Source: Asterella californica (taxonomy: Eukaryota; Streptophyta; Marchantiopsida; Marchantiales; Aytoniaceae). Taken from it: a DNA stretch of 64,000 nucleotides. Positions 46,432 through 58,790 of this stretch are shown here, piece after piece. Within the stretch, counting starts at the first letter, position 1. Every line of letters starts with the position of its first letter. Location of the stretch: the NCBI GenBank assembly GCA_036924285.1, contig JAYKYS010000002.1:36068501-36132500 (forward strand). The letters run 5' to 3'. The notes below the pieces were generated by a model. It was not told the DNA's origin and did no database searches. It saw only the letters and a list, made by a program, of their open reading frames with translations. Position numbers and translations under genes: made by a program.

Positions 46432-46534
46432 CCTTAAACAGATGGCAGCAGAAAAAGAAATCAATGCTAAAAAATCTACACGTAAGAAGACTAGTTCACA
46501 AGCCTTCGCAGGTTCATCTGTACGGACGGTATCG

Positions 46535-48532
46535 TGTTGGATATTGCGTGAAGGATGTCCAAGAAAATGCGAGGTTCCTGGGTGTGGAGATGCTGTGTGC
46601 TGAACAGAGACAAGACATAGAAAAACAACCACGAAAATGAACGCTGCAATATATACCAACTCCAAATGTATGTACACTACCGGTTCTTTCTTCCTAAGAA
46701 CACAAAAATGAGAAACAGACCAGAGCGGTCTATAATCTGCTTCATAGCCCCTAAAACAAACCCCTGAATCTCAACCCTGACCCAAAACCACCGAAGCATA
46801 GTTCAAAGTAAGAGAAACTTCCCTTTGCTAACAAACAGAGCTGCACCAGTATCACACGATTGAAACCCAAGTCCAAACCACATCCATGTACAAGCTCTTA
46901 GCCAAAACTAGCTACCACAAGTTGTATATAGCCAACTAGATCTCTAACAAACTCCAAAGGATGAAAAATCTTAGCGAAAGAACCGAAAAGATCTATATGA
47001 GAACTTCCTCCTGTCGTCAAACTGTCTTCAGATGTCGATAGGGTCTCCTTCCCTAACTCCGTTGGCCCAAGAAACCTTCAGATCCAACTCTTGACAGCCG
47101 AGATATCGTCGGTTTTCAATCGCTGGTGATCGAACTTTCAAAAACTCCTCCCTACAGCTTAAAACCGCACAGACCGCTCAAACGGATCGCTTGATCTGAT
47201 ATTTGTCTTCTCAGATAGATAGATCTAGCTATCATGAACCTAACGAGACTCCAAACAAGCCGTTTGGAGTTCCCCTTGCAAAACCACGCAAGAAATTTGG
47301 TCGCAGGTTGCAAAAGATAGACGTAAATGCACTCCTTGCGACACAAACTCGCTCACCACACCTAAATCAACAATCCAATCCACGTACTGTCTTCTCCTAT
47401 GCGTAGATGAAGACTTCCTGGTCGCATAGGCACCAAGAACGAAGAGCTTGGCTCACCGATAGCGAAGAACAACCAAATTTCAGATCGCAGGCGATGAAAA
47501 ACTTAACGCAAACGCTTCCCTGCGGGCCAATTTCACTCAGAACTCCTAAACCGCCTGATGAAACTTCGTCTTCAATTTCCTGAAGAACTCGACGTTCTGA
47601 TCCCAATGGACAGCAAGTTTGGACTCCGGAACGGCCCGAACGGTCCAACTCTCCTTCACAAGATACTGAAGCTCTCCACAATCTCCTCTCTGCGTCTCAA
47701 TTTCTTCCAGAACACATCCCCCGATCCATCTCTTCAAGAACCGTCTTAACCCACACGTAGGCTGCACAGATATGAACCCAATGACACCTTGCGCGCATGC
47801 ATTGGACTTCTCAATTCTTCAAAACGTCCACCGACAGATCATAAAAAACAAACTAGCTCCTTAAGCTGCCTTCTTACGTTAGTCTTTGTACGTACAAGTT
47901 TTCTTCAATAATGAGAAAGCATGCCCCTTGCGTCCTTAGTATAGCGCTTGGAGCTGCAAATACCCAATCAGCAAGTAAACTAAGACCCAACTTGATTTTC
48001 CTATCTTTCGAGTCTCATAACTTCTCCACTAAGCGTCCAAATGAAGTAGACAAAGTGCATATGGAGAACTGACAATGAGCTCTATCCATCGATGCGATGA
48101 AAAATGAAGATCCGAAGTTGTGTCAAAAGCTCGTAAGCTGTAGTCTAGCTTGTTTTATCCATCTTTCGAGTCTTGTAACTTCTCCACTAGACGTACAAAC
48201 GAAGTAGATGAAGTGCCTATGGAGTGCTGACAAAGAGCTTTATCCACTGATGCGATGAAAGTGGAGATCTGAAATTATGCCAAAAGCCCGTAAGCTGGGG
48301 CTTAGCTTGTTTTATCCATCTTTCGAGTCTTGTAACTTCTCCACTAGGCGTCCAAACGAAGTAGACGAAGTGCATATGGAGTGCTGACAAAGAACTCTAT
48401 CCACAGATGCGATGAAAGTGGAGATCCGAAATTGTACCAAAAGTCCGTAAGTTGAGGCTTAGCTTGCTTTTCTCATGAGTGTCTTTGGAGCGACAAACAT
48501 CAAAGTCTGAATTTCAGATAGGAGCCGGTCCA
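46535..48532 (-). repeat. Gypsy B 3' LTR
   Basis: About 2.0 kb, starting TGTTGGATATTGCGTG and ending GGTCCA in plus orientation. It aligns with 54416-56605 nearly throughout. It contains three copies of the ~157-bp minisatellite and lacks the foldback present in the other LTR. Confidence 0.85.
48003..48475. repeat. LTR minisatellite, 3 copies of ~157 bp
   Basis: Units start with ATCTTTCGAGTC at 48003, 48161 and 48318. Each contains AACTTCTCCACTA, AAACGAAGTAGA-type and GATGCGATGAAA blocks. Confidence 0.92.
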
Positions 48533-48629
48533 TGACACGACATCCACCCCCTCTAAACCTGTACATCTTCCGATATGCACCAGAGATACCAACCAAAGAG
48601 TGGACCGGCACGCACCTCGTCATATCGTC

Positions 48630-49748
48630 TTATTTCTCGTCGTAGCCAACCTCATCTTCAAGGTCTTCTGCATAATCCTCATCCTCATCCTCAAACTGAA
48701 ACTCCGTCAAGATATCAGCTAGATCGACCTCTTCATCTCTCTTTTTGAAAATCTTGACACGTTTACATGCCACTGGTATCTTCAAGCTCGTTCCGTCCAA
48801 CTCTTGCAGGGCGTAAGATGCGTTGTCATGAATCTTCTTCACCACATACGGATCAAACCATTACCTGGAAAACTTCCGGACTACACTATGCTGGTTGTCT
48901 AGACTGTTGTCATAGATAACACCCAATCACCTTCCCTGATTTCCCTAGGTCTCAAATGATGTCGCTGATCAAATCTGACCTTGTTCTTCAATCGTGATTC
49001 TCGCAGCCTATCCAAAGCAACTTGGATATCCTCAGGTCTTCTCTCTAACTCCCTAATTGAATAGCAAGAAGCTCTTCCCTAGTCAAATTGTCTTCCCAAG
49101 GTAACACACTTCATGTCAGAACGTGTTCTTCAATCGGCATGATAGGTTTTTGACCTGGATGAGTTCCATTGGCATGTAACATGTCACCGAGCTATGCGTC
49201 GTTCGATCTATCCATAACGCAAATGGTAAGAGTCGAGGTCACTCGCGCACCCTCCCGTTGCAGATCCAAAGCCTTCACAATGAGCGGATGACCGCGTTCA
49301 CTCTTGGCATTCTCTTCGGAGTTGTATGCAGTTGTCAATGACAACCTCACCCCACACCTTGCATATAATTCACGAGCGTCATGTGCATCAACTCTCCCTG
49401 ATCTGCAGTGATCTTTCCCACACATCCATATTGACAAACAACCTCTTCCAAGAGAAATCTACATACCCCTTCAGTTGTCTTAGTCCGAAGCGCCCTACCC
49501 TCGACTTGATTCGAAAGATCTTCTCGAGCAAATACCAAGTATCTCATCTGTCACAATCCAACTGGCATAGTCACCAAGTCTACAATCCACTTGAAGTGGA
49601 TTGCCACGGATAAGTCGGATGTAATCCATCGCGATGTCGGACGTTCGAGTACATCTGACATGTCAAACAAGACTCCACAAAAGATACGACATCTCTGTAC
49701 ATATTTTTCTACCAATATCGCTCTTTCATCTTCGTAAAAGTGGCCCAA
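48630..49748 (-). pseudogene. Gypsy B integrase remnant
   Basis: Blocks in different frames carry FSNQ-like EDLSNQVEGRALRTKTTEGV, YGCVGKITADQGEL (second catalytic D), and GVRLSLTTAYNSEENAKSERG (catalytic E expected in SERG). The C-terminal block 48845-48630 reads VKKIHDNASYALQELDGT and has a long acidic tail. The reading is degraded but the order is intact. Confidence 0.75.
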
Positions 49749-50063
49749 ATCTCTCGATGTCTAGCCCAAAGACTCTCATGAAATGCCTTGAACAACTTCT
49801 GCTGATCTTCCTTGTCGCAAATCACTCTTAGCGGTATCCCACCTTTCTGCTTCGATTGCTTCCAAAGAAACCCATCCTGCAACATGAAGTTGTAGGCCTT
49901 CGTTCAAACTCTCCGAAACCTCTCATCCGTCCAGTCTGTTTGCTTAACCATTGTACTAAGGTACCTCCTGATGTCAAGCAAATCACCATTATACAACCCT
50001 TCAACAAACAACTCATCTTCCCTTCCTGTCTGTGCAATCGAATAGAACTCTGCACCCACGTCG

Positions 50064-50741
50064 TCAAGTCTTCAACCATCTCATCCTCCCATCATATCGA
50101 GCTCGAGATAACATATCCGTCATCGAATTATCCTTCCTTGCGATATGTGTAAACTTCGGATTCAACGACTTGATATATGCGATCCATCGTAACATCGCAA
50201 TATCAGGAGTTGAACAACTCATGATCATCCCTAACAACGGCAAGCAATCAATTTCAACCACCACTACTGCTCCAATCAAATACTCTTTCTCAGTTTTCAT
50301 GGCTGAGACAATATCCCATAGTTCTCTCTTTACTTGCGGGTAAGCACGTTATCGAACACTTAACACCTTCGCTCCGAACCTAATCGTAAACTTGTCTCCA
50401 TCCTCATCATCTTGTCCTACTGTCCATCCGATTGCAACCGGACTTGTATCTACAGTAAGAACCACCGGCCTGGCACCCTTGTAATCAATCCTTCCCAAAA
50501 CTAGAGGAGATGATAGTAAAGATTTCAGCTTCCGCACCGCATCAGTATGCTCTTCCTCCCATCTGAACTTATGACGCTTACGCAACAACCCATATAATGG
50601 ATCCGCCACATACGCATAATGAGGAATCCAAATGTGATGTGATAGAATACACAAGCACCCAAAAATCTTCTTACTTCTGTCAACGAGTTGCAAACCTCCT
50701 TCATCCTTCCAATTGCATCCACACAAATGACCAATGATCAA
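50064..50741 (-). pseudogene. Gypsy B RNase H remnant
   Basis: The block 50741-50349 carries connection and RNase H motifs (LYGLLRKRHKFRWEEEHTDA, VVLTVDTSPVAIGW). The block 50300-50064 carries LNPKFTHIARKDNSMTDMLSR, the usual end of RNase H. Confidence 0.78.
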
Positions 50742-51926
50742 GACTTCTCTAACCCTACACCTGACAGCGTGAGATGAACTTCCTCAAGTCGAGATAGGAT
50801 CTTCTCACAATCTGCTATGTGATCAATGACATATCGCCGACACCTCATCTGATCTAATGCTTCATCCTTCTCATCCTCTACACATCCTTTGATGAGGATG
50901 TCATCCAAGAACGACATTGTCTTTTCAGGGATGAAGTCCCTTAGAACTTGATTCATCCCATTCATCATGTGTGCTACCGAGTTGGTAGCTCCCTGTGGTA
51001 AGGTACACATCCTAACCAACCCCAAACGTGTTCTCATTGTCGTGAAGCTTCTGCTCTCCTCCGCTAGTTGAAACTGATCATAGCCTGAATAAAGATCTCT
51101 CATTGAGTAAATTGCTCTTCCTGCAAACGCTTCAGCAAACTCATCCACAATCGGTCCCACCCCAGCATTTCTGATTGTTATTGCGTTCACTGGTTGCATA
51201 TCTTGGATGAACCGCATCGATCCATTCTTCTTAGGCACTGTAAACCATTTGCTCGAATATGTTGCAAACGACAGCTCCAAGATCTTCATCCGCATCTTCT
51301 CCTTTAGCAACTTCAACTAGTTTAGACAAGTGAGCCCGCAGTATTAGAATTGATCTCAGGTTCCATGGCACATGCGGTACCGTGAAGATAACCATCGGGG
51401 TAACAACGTACGAGTCTACACACCCAATCTCATGTGGTTCAAAGACAAATGCTTTCTCATGTCGTGAAAGCATCTCCTTGAAGCACATCCTCTCTTCTGA
51501 TAGAAGAGACCCATCAAATCCAATCTTCAGCTCTTCAAGGGTCTTCTCCGTGAACTTGTGTCTTATCATTGCAGGATCTCTCAAACTCTTCTCCCTTGAA
51601 GCTCGATCCATCTGTTGGTTAGTATCATCCGGCAAAGGACCAGCAACTGGCTTTATCTTTTTATCCATTGTCTTGTACTTCGTCTCAACTCGAACCTCAG
51701 GTGCACGGAATGACTCGATCACCGAATAGACCTCCCTTGAATGAATCTGCACAACCTTATCCGTATCCTCCCATCCAATAGACATGATCTCTCGCAAAGG
51801 ATCCTCCAACCCATCCTCTTCATAAACACCAGAAATCCATTCATCCCCTTCTAGCTCACCCAACTCTTTCATCTTCAACTCAACATCACGCAAATGTTTT
51901 TGTTCTTTTCTTCTCAGCTCTTCCAC
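50738..51926 (-). pseudogene. Gypsy B reverse transcriptase
   Basis: The block 51926-51231 holds the region before RT (IRHKFTEKTLEELKIGFDG, FVFEPHEIGCVDSYVVTP). It overlaps by frameshift with 51316-50738, which carries WFTVPKKNGSMRFIQDMQPVN, YSMRDLYSGYDQFQL and the active site SFLDDILIKGC (about 50894-50922). FLDD replaces the common YxDD. Confidence 0.85.
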
Positions 51927-52141
51927 CTTCTTGTAAACAACAATCCCACACTCTGAAAACCCAACAAATCCTGTACAAAAGACACTAACATCAAGCGATA
52001 GTACCTTCTACTGGGCACCACCACAATCCCGCTCTATAGTGGTACTCAACAAAAATCCTTGAACTCTTCACTCACCCTTGGAAGTGATTTCTCTCTCAGA
52101 CGGTCTCGATTGCACTCGTGATTGGACGGTACAGTCAAAAA

Positions 52142-52926
52142 TTATACCGCTCTCTTCTCATCTTGACTTCGGATCTTAACATAAGCAGATCCGTCGTCTA
52201 GTACCTTTGTCTTCATCCGAGTTGCTATGATGAAAAGTTGACCAAGAATGAGCGGGTATGATGTTGCTTCTTCAACAAAGAAATTTTGCTCGATAGCAAC
52301 ATCACTTATGCGCACTCTGATGTCTGGGACAAGCTCCATACAAGTCTCTTCTTGTGTTGTTGGTTGCTCTTATGACCCACCTATGCTCTGTGTCGATCGG
52401 CCACTTCTTTCTCTTGTACAGCTCCTTCGACATGATGTTGATTTCTGATCCATGATCGATCAGAGCAACCACCAGCTCATCCAAGTCTCTGATCCTCACC
52501 AACATCTCCGTCGTAGCTCGAGCCCAATGACTGTGACTGTAATGACTTGAGCTTTGTTTCCCATCCTCCTCTTCATCCTCAAAATGTACCTTGCGCCTTC
52601 GCTCTTTCTTCCTCTGAAGAATAAACACTGCATTTTGCAAGCTCTCTCTCCTCATCCACAGACATCCTAGTATCCAAGGCATGTGATAAACCAGTCTCAC
52701 CCGTAATCTGTCGCTTCCATTTGATGATGTCGATAATGACATCATGAATTCCGCGCTTAGCAATGCCTAAAACTTTTCTCGAAGTAAATTCTACCTTCGC
52801 ATTCAGAATGCGATCTTCCAAGACTCCCTTCAAGTCTGTTGAAGCCTCTATGTCTAACTGTAGTTTGTATGCAGCCGGCTTTCTGAAACTCCTTTGCTCT
52901 TTCTTTCGATTGAGAAGGAGCATCAT
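52142..52926 (-). pseudogene. Gypsy B linker region and protease with DHG motif
   Basis: The minus-strand block 52926-52579 carries YKLQLDIEASTDLKG and VLGIAKRGIHDVIIDIIKWK. The block 52763-52302 carries HWARATTEMLVRIRDLDELV, then VALIDHGSEINIMSKELY. The latter occupies the position of the retropepsin D[ST]G active site but reads D-H-G. The block 52339-52142 carries YPLILGQLFIIATRMKTKVL. Frameshifts separate these. Confidence 0.75.
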
Positions 52927-53871
52927 CCATCGGTAGATCTTGAGCTCCTACATCCGGAAGCTCTTGACGAACTTTCTCTCCTCGAGTCTGTCTCTTTGAA
53001 GAAGTTCTTTCCCCTGCATCCTCTGAATCTCGCCTTCTCTTCTCTTCCAATAGAGCTAGGTGTTGGTTCTTGGCGATGTAAGCATGCACTGATAGAGCTT
53101 CTATCGGATCCTCTCATCCAGTATCCCTTCTGATCGTAGCAGCTGTCCTCATCAATGTCTCATGTACCATCTTCCCTTTCTGTTTCATGGAGATAACAGA
53201 TGATCACAATCCACTTGGCTCAACCTGCTCGTTGAAACTTCTCTCAGCTTGATCATCAACCCTTGTGCCATAAGTTCCAACTTCCGCGATTGCAACTGCT
53301 TGCGCTGATAGGTGGTCCTCAACCAACTTCTTCATCCCTCCTCTACCAAAGTTGGTTTGAAGAAGTGCACCAGTATCTCTCAACGCTACTTTCCCATCCT
53401 TCCAGAAGATCACTCATTGCTGTAAGATATCAGTGAACTCCTTACAATCTCTACGTGGGTGATCGATACCATCACATCAGATACACCGTTGGATCCAACC
53501 TTGCTTCCCAACAGATTTTGCTCCGCTTGTAGACCCTTGCTCCTCCAATCTTGTGAGCTTGATCTGCAGGTCTCGCATCCCACGCATGATCTACTCAAGG
53601 CTTGAATCATCCTTCTTCGGAGACACTACAGGTGCCTGGATAACTGGAATAGCTAGAGCAACCAGTACTACTTGTCTAACAACAGGAGGATTACAAGAAC
53701 AGGTGTTACAGCAGTCGATATCGGTGTCAGTCTCCTAACAGGAACTTTCTCTTGTCTTCGCTCCCTCTTGGTAAGCATACCAACCGCTTCCTCAACCTTC
53801 TTCCAACTATTGGTCAACACATCGTCTTCCTCTTGATCCCCAGAAGTACCTCCAGCTTCTCTTGTAGCTTC

Positions 53872-54348
53872 TCATCTGCAGCCCGAAGAAATAATTCTGT
53901 CTTGTTGGACTGCAGCGTCAACTTCTCCATTGACGTCAGTCGTGAAAATTGTCAGTAGTGAAAATTGCTTCTCAAACTCTCTGAGCAACACAGTAGCTTG
54001 TAAACCTTTCTTTGGTTGCTCAACCCACTCCAAGAATGACTTCTTGGTGACTGCTGCTAACTCAAACGTCTCAATCATCTCATCTTCTGAGACCCGGTTC
54101 AGCTCCATCTCTTTCACATAATGCCTCAGATATCTTGAGATATCTCTCTCATCGACTGATCAATCCTACATGACCATCGCTTGTAACGTCTTTGTTGCCA
54201 AAGCTTCCTTCCGTTCATCAGACTATTACTACCGTAAGAACATAGTGAAAGCTTGGAACATCGATGCAGTCGTCAGATCCAACTGCACCTCCGGTAATCC
54301 ACCTGAACCACTAGCTCCATCTCCATCATCTTTCTCATCCCCACTCAT
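53872..54348 (-). pseudogene. Gypsy B gag remnant
   Basis: The start ATG at 54348 opens MSGDEKDDGDGAS...LPEVQLDL and is broken after about 40 codons. A later open block 54117-53872 reads MKEMELNRVSEDEMIETFEL, SFLEWVEQPKKG and LLREFEKQFSLL, homologous to gypsy C gag. Confidence 0.7.
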
Positions 54349-55694
54349 GATTATCACAAACAAACACAGAAGAAATCTCCACCTAGACCTTCACGTCGAG
54401 TTCATCATCGTATCGTGTCGGATATTGCGTGAAAGATGTCCAAGGAAATGTGAGGTTCCTGGCTGTGGACATGCTGTGTGCTGAACAGAGACAAGACATA
54501 GAAAAACAACCACGAAAATGAATGCTGCAATATATGTCAACTCCAAATGTATGTACATTGCCGGTTCTTTCTTCCTAAGAACACAAAACTGAGAAACAGA
54601 CCAGAGTGGTCTGTAATCTACTTCAAAGCCCCTAAAACGAACCCCTGAATCTCAACCCTGACCCAAAACCACCGAAACGTAGTTCAAAGCAAGAGAAACT
54701 TCCCTTTGCTAACAAACAGAGCTGCACCAGTATCACACGATTGAAACCACATCCATGTACAAGCTCTTAGCCAAAGCTAGCTACCACAAGCTGTATATAG
54801 CCAATTAGATCTCTAACGAACTCCAAAGGATGAAAACCCGTAACGAAAGAACCGAAAAGACCTATCTGAGAACTTTCTCCTTTCATCAAACAGTCTTCAG
54901 ATGTCGATAGGGTCTCCTTCCCTAACTCTGTTGACCCAAGAAACCTTCAGATCCAACTCTCGACAGCCGAGATATCGGTCGATTTTTGATCGCAGGTGAT
55001 CGAACCTTCAAAAACTTCTCCCTACGGCTTAAAGCCGCACACACCGCTCAAACAGATCGCTTGATCTGATATCTGTCTTCTCTTACAGATAGATCTAGCT
55101 ATCATGAACCCAACGAGACTCCAAACAAGCCGTTTGGAGTTCCCTTTGCAAAACCACGCAAGAAATTTAGTCGCAGGTTGCAAAAAACAGATGTAAATAG
55201 ACTCCTTACGGCTCAAACTCGCTCACCACAACCAAATCAACAATCCAATCCACGTACTATCTTCTCCTATGCGTAGATTAAGACTTCCTGATCGCGTAGG
55301 CACCAAGAACAAAGAGCTTGGCTCACCAATCACGAAGAACAACCCAATTTCAAGTCACAAGCGATGAAAAATCTGACGCAAGCGCTTCCCTGCGAACCAA
55401 TTTCACTCAGAACTCCTAAACCGCCTGATGGAACTTCATGTCGTCTTCAATTTCCTGAAGAACTCGACGTTCTGATCCCAATGGATTCAAGGACAGCAAG
55501 TTTGGACTCCGGAACGGTCCGAACGGTCCAACTCTCATTCACAAGTTACTGAAGCTCTCCAAAATCTCCTCCCTGTGTCTCAATTTCTCTCAGAACACAT
55601 CCCCCGATCCATCTCTTCAAGAACCGTCTTAACTTAACCCACATGTAGGCTGCACAGATCTGAACCCAATGACACCTTGCGCGCATGCAATGGA

Positions 55695-55768
55695 CATCTT
55701 GTTTCTACAACATGTCGATGGACATTTTGTTTTCAAAATGTCCATCGACATGTCGTAGAAACAAGATG
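55695..55768. repeat. 34-bp near-perfect hairpin
   Basis: The arms 55695-55728 and 55735-55768 pair at 33 of 34 positions around a 6-base loop (GTTTTC). The arm begins CATCTTGTTTCTAC. It is absent from the equivalent place in the other LTR (near 47805-47860). Confidence 0.93.
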
Positions 55769-55916
55769 GCCTCTTAAGCTGCCCCCTTACGTCAGTCTCT
55801 GTACGTACAAGTTTTCTTCAAGAATGATGAAGCAAGCCCCCATGCGTCCTTAGTATAGCGCATGGAGCTGCAAATACCTAGTCAACAAGTAAACTAGGAC
55901 CCAGCTTGATTTTCTT

Positions 55917-56545
55917 ATCTTTCGAGTCCCGTAACTTCTCCACTAGACGTCCAAATGAAGTAGACAAAATGTCATGGGAAGCTGACAAAGAGCTCTACCC
56001 ATTGATGTAATGAAAGTGAAGATCCGAAGTCGTGCCAAAAGCCCGTAAGCTGCGGCTTAACTTGTTTTATCTTTTAACTTGTTGAATCTTGTAACTTCTC
56101 CACTAAGCGTCCAAATGAAGTAGACGAAGTGCTTATGGAGAGTTGACAATGAGCTCTACCCATCGATGCGATGAAAGTATAGATCCAAAGTTGTGCCAAA
56201 AGCTTGTAAGCTGGAGCTTAGCTTGTTTTATCCATTTTTTGAGTCTAGTAACTTCTCCACTAGGCATCCAAACGAAGTAGACGAAGTGCCTATGGAGTGC
56301 TGACAAAGAGCTCTATCCACTGGTGCGATGAAAGTGGAGATTCGAAATTGTGCCAAAAGTCCGTAAGTTGAGGCCTAGCTTGTTTTATCCATCTTTCGAG
56401 TCTCTCCACTTCTCCACTAGGCGTCCAAACGAAGTAGACGAAGTGCTTATGGAGTGTTGACAAAGAGCTCTATCCACTGATGCGATGAAAATGGATATCT
56501 GAAATTGTGCCAAAAGTCCATAAGCTGAGGCTTAGCTTGCTTTTC
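55917..56545. repeat. LTR minisatellite, 4 copies of ~157 bp
   Basis: Units start at about 55917, 56073, 56234 and 56391 with the same internal order as the copies at 48003-48475. The second unit has a degraded start (ATCTTTTAACTTG). Confidence 0.9.
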
Positions 56546-57206
56546 TCATGAGTGTCTTTGGAGCGACAAGCATCGAAGTCTGAATTTCAGATAGGAGTCG
56601 ATCCAGCTACCATAATGAAAAAGATTCAGAAATTCATAATCTTTACTTAGTAAGTAGTTTAAGGGAAACATATGAATTTCTTGTTCTTATTTTATTGAAT
56701 TTCTTCTAATCTTTAAGATATCACAAGTTTTAAAAGCATTAAATATATATATTTACACCAAGATGAAAAAGCGCAAACTAATCCCTCTAGATTCGTGTGA
56801 GATCTATTACCCCTTAAGTATACATTAGGTTGTCTGTTTTTTAATTATTTCCTAAACTAGCAATTTTGCTAAGGCATGAGGGTCGCAAGGACCCTAAGCT
56901 AGCGACCGCACCTTCATGAGATAAGAACCTTAAGTCTACGGACGCACGCATAAAGGATCAATGTGTATATCAAGAATCAAACCCTCCACATATCCTTCCT
57001 AGATCTGAATCTTAACTCTCACACTACCGTCAATTGATGACAAGTCTTTTTCAGAATACAATAACAAACAGTACCCTCTGCCCTCTTCACATCTCGTACC
57101 CGATTTCTTTCTCACCTGCTCTATACATCTAGGTAGTTATTGCCGGACGGGAAGCATTTGTTTGCAATCTGTGACATCACTGGAGGATTCTTTTTGTATC
57201 ATGTCA

Positions 57207-57635
57207 AGTTGATGGATTTCTTATGATGTCAATACATGTCATATTCTCCCTCTCGATACATTATGACTGTGAAAGTTTACAATCTATAAGTCATACTCAA
57301 GATTGCAGCATAATGTGCTTCGGACCGATATCTTTCAATATCTATGTATTTTAGAAAAACTTAGTATTAAAAGCTTACCGCAAGTGAAATTTGTTTCATG
57401 ATGCAAAATTGGAGGTGATGGACAGACCAGTTTACCTACATACACTATGACATCAGCAATTTGAATATCATCATTGATGCTGCATGTACGTGTCATGCCA
57501 TGTTTCAATCCGTGGACAAACTTGGACTTGTAGACTTCAAACTAACAGTTTCGTCAAGTTTGTAATAGTTTCAAACTTTTGGGATTTGAGACCAGTTGTT
57601 TCTATTCCCTACATCGACTCGTGGGTCTTCTTGCA
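57207..57635 (+). repeat. Duplicated segment, copy 1
   Basis: Aligns with 63409-63862 on the same strand. Shared blocks include GTGCTTCGGACCGAT-type, ACATCAGCAATTTG, ACGTGTCATGCCATGTTTC, ATCCGTGGACAA and GACTTCAAACTAACAGT, in the same order. Confidence 0.85.
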
Positions 57636-58124
57636 GAAATTTACTTCCTCAATCCTCTATGTGAACAGTCGATCTTCCTCAGTCTCTCGAACAGCAAAAT
57701 ATCTTCCTCAGTCCCATGACTTACAAACGTCCTTTTTTGTAACAGGATTAGCTGGTCATAGTCACCTGATCAGATTTTGGAATACTGCACAGGCGGAGGA
57801 CTGGTGACCCAACACGCATATAGTAGGGATAGCTATATGACAGGCTACAACAAGTGCGTGGTGGAAGATGCATGCAGCGCATCTGCTCGGAATCTGCAAC
57901 ATACAGTGAGCCAAGAGAGGATCGACATACCTGAGTAGTTCTCTTTCAGAGGCTAGTGAGGGAAAATTTCGCAAGACTTCAAAACAGATTTGAAGTTTCA
58001 GAGCAGTGCGGTTCTTGTGCTTCAAGAAGTGAAAGGAATTTATCTGGTGGGTTTGTTCGAGGATACATTTATGGACAAGTCTGCATAATCACTTCCTCCA
58101 TGTGGATGAGATATTATGCACACC

Positions 58125-58178
58125 TATTAATTTATGAGCTAATCTTTCCAGAGGGAAGGGTTAGCTCATAAATTAATA
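58125..58178. repeat. Foldback repeat
   Basis: The perfect 18-bp arms TATTAATTTATGAGCTAA (58125-58142) and TTAGCTCATAAATTAATA (58161-58178) extend to 25 bp with two mismatches around AGAG. Confidence 0.85.
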
Positions 58179-58790
58179 TGTATTAAAAGAAAATTATTTT
58201 TATTAGTACAAAAAACTTTAGTTATAGTAAAAAGGATTACATTGAACACTGCGTTTATAGCTCTTTTTTCCTGAGAATACAAGTGTTACGTTCAACACAG
58301 AACTATTTAAATTTAGTAATATATTTCGAAATTTATATTTAGATATATAAATTTATATTTAGATTTATCTTGTATTTTGTGGTGTATGCAGTAAGCAAAC
58401 ATTGCGCATGTTTGCTTACTACATGGAGCACTTTTATAGATTTTACATTTTCGAGAACGGTTTTTTACCAAAATTATCATATACATCGAATCTTTTCAAA
58501 AAAATTCAAATCTATATTTCTGATTTTCTTTTCGTGTCTCTTTGTTCCCATATTCTTTTGGGATGCACTTGGGGTTTTCGTTGATCTAATTAACATTATA
58601 CCCAAACTAATACTGTCAAAATCAGCAATGCTTTGTAAGAAGTATTGTCCCTATGTAAATAAAGTAACTGGATCCGCAATTCTCAAATTTATCTTGACGT
58701 TTTGGTCTATGGATGTTCTTCATGCAAGTAGCTTAAGAACTTATGCTCTCGAGAGGCTACCAGTAAGGAAAGAGGATGAGGGAGGATATT

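Larger units (their letters stand above)
46535..56605 (-). mobile_element. Ty3/gypsy element B, full length but decayed
   Basis: This is a minus-strand element of about 10 kb between homologous long terminal blocks 46535-48532 and 54416-56605. A G-rich polypurine tract (AGAGGGGGTGGATG on the minus strand) adjoins the 3' LTR at about 48545-48560. Gag begins at an ATG at 54348 (MSGDEKDDGDGAS). Protease, RT, RNase H and integrase follow in gypsy order with many frameshifts. No target-site duplication is visible (TATCG left, GCTAC right), and no standard PBS was found after the 5' LTR. Confidence 0.85.
54416..56605 (-). repeat. Gypsy B 5' LTR
   Basis: About 2.2 kb, starting TGTCGGATATTGCGTG and ending GATCCA in plus orientation. 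It has one more minisatellite unit than its partner and carries a 34-bp hairpin at 55695-55768. The two differences account for most of the length gap. Confidence 0.85.

Noticed and set aside
48003..56545. Regularly spaced repeats reminiscent of a CRISPR array
   Set aside because: The ~157-bp units are contiguous tandem repeats without unique spacers, inside retrotransposon LTRs of a plant genome.
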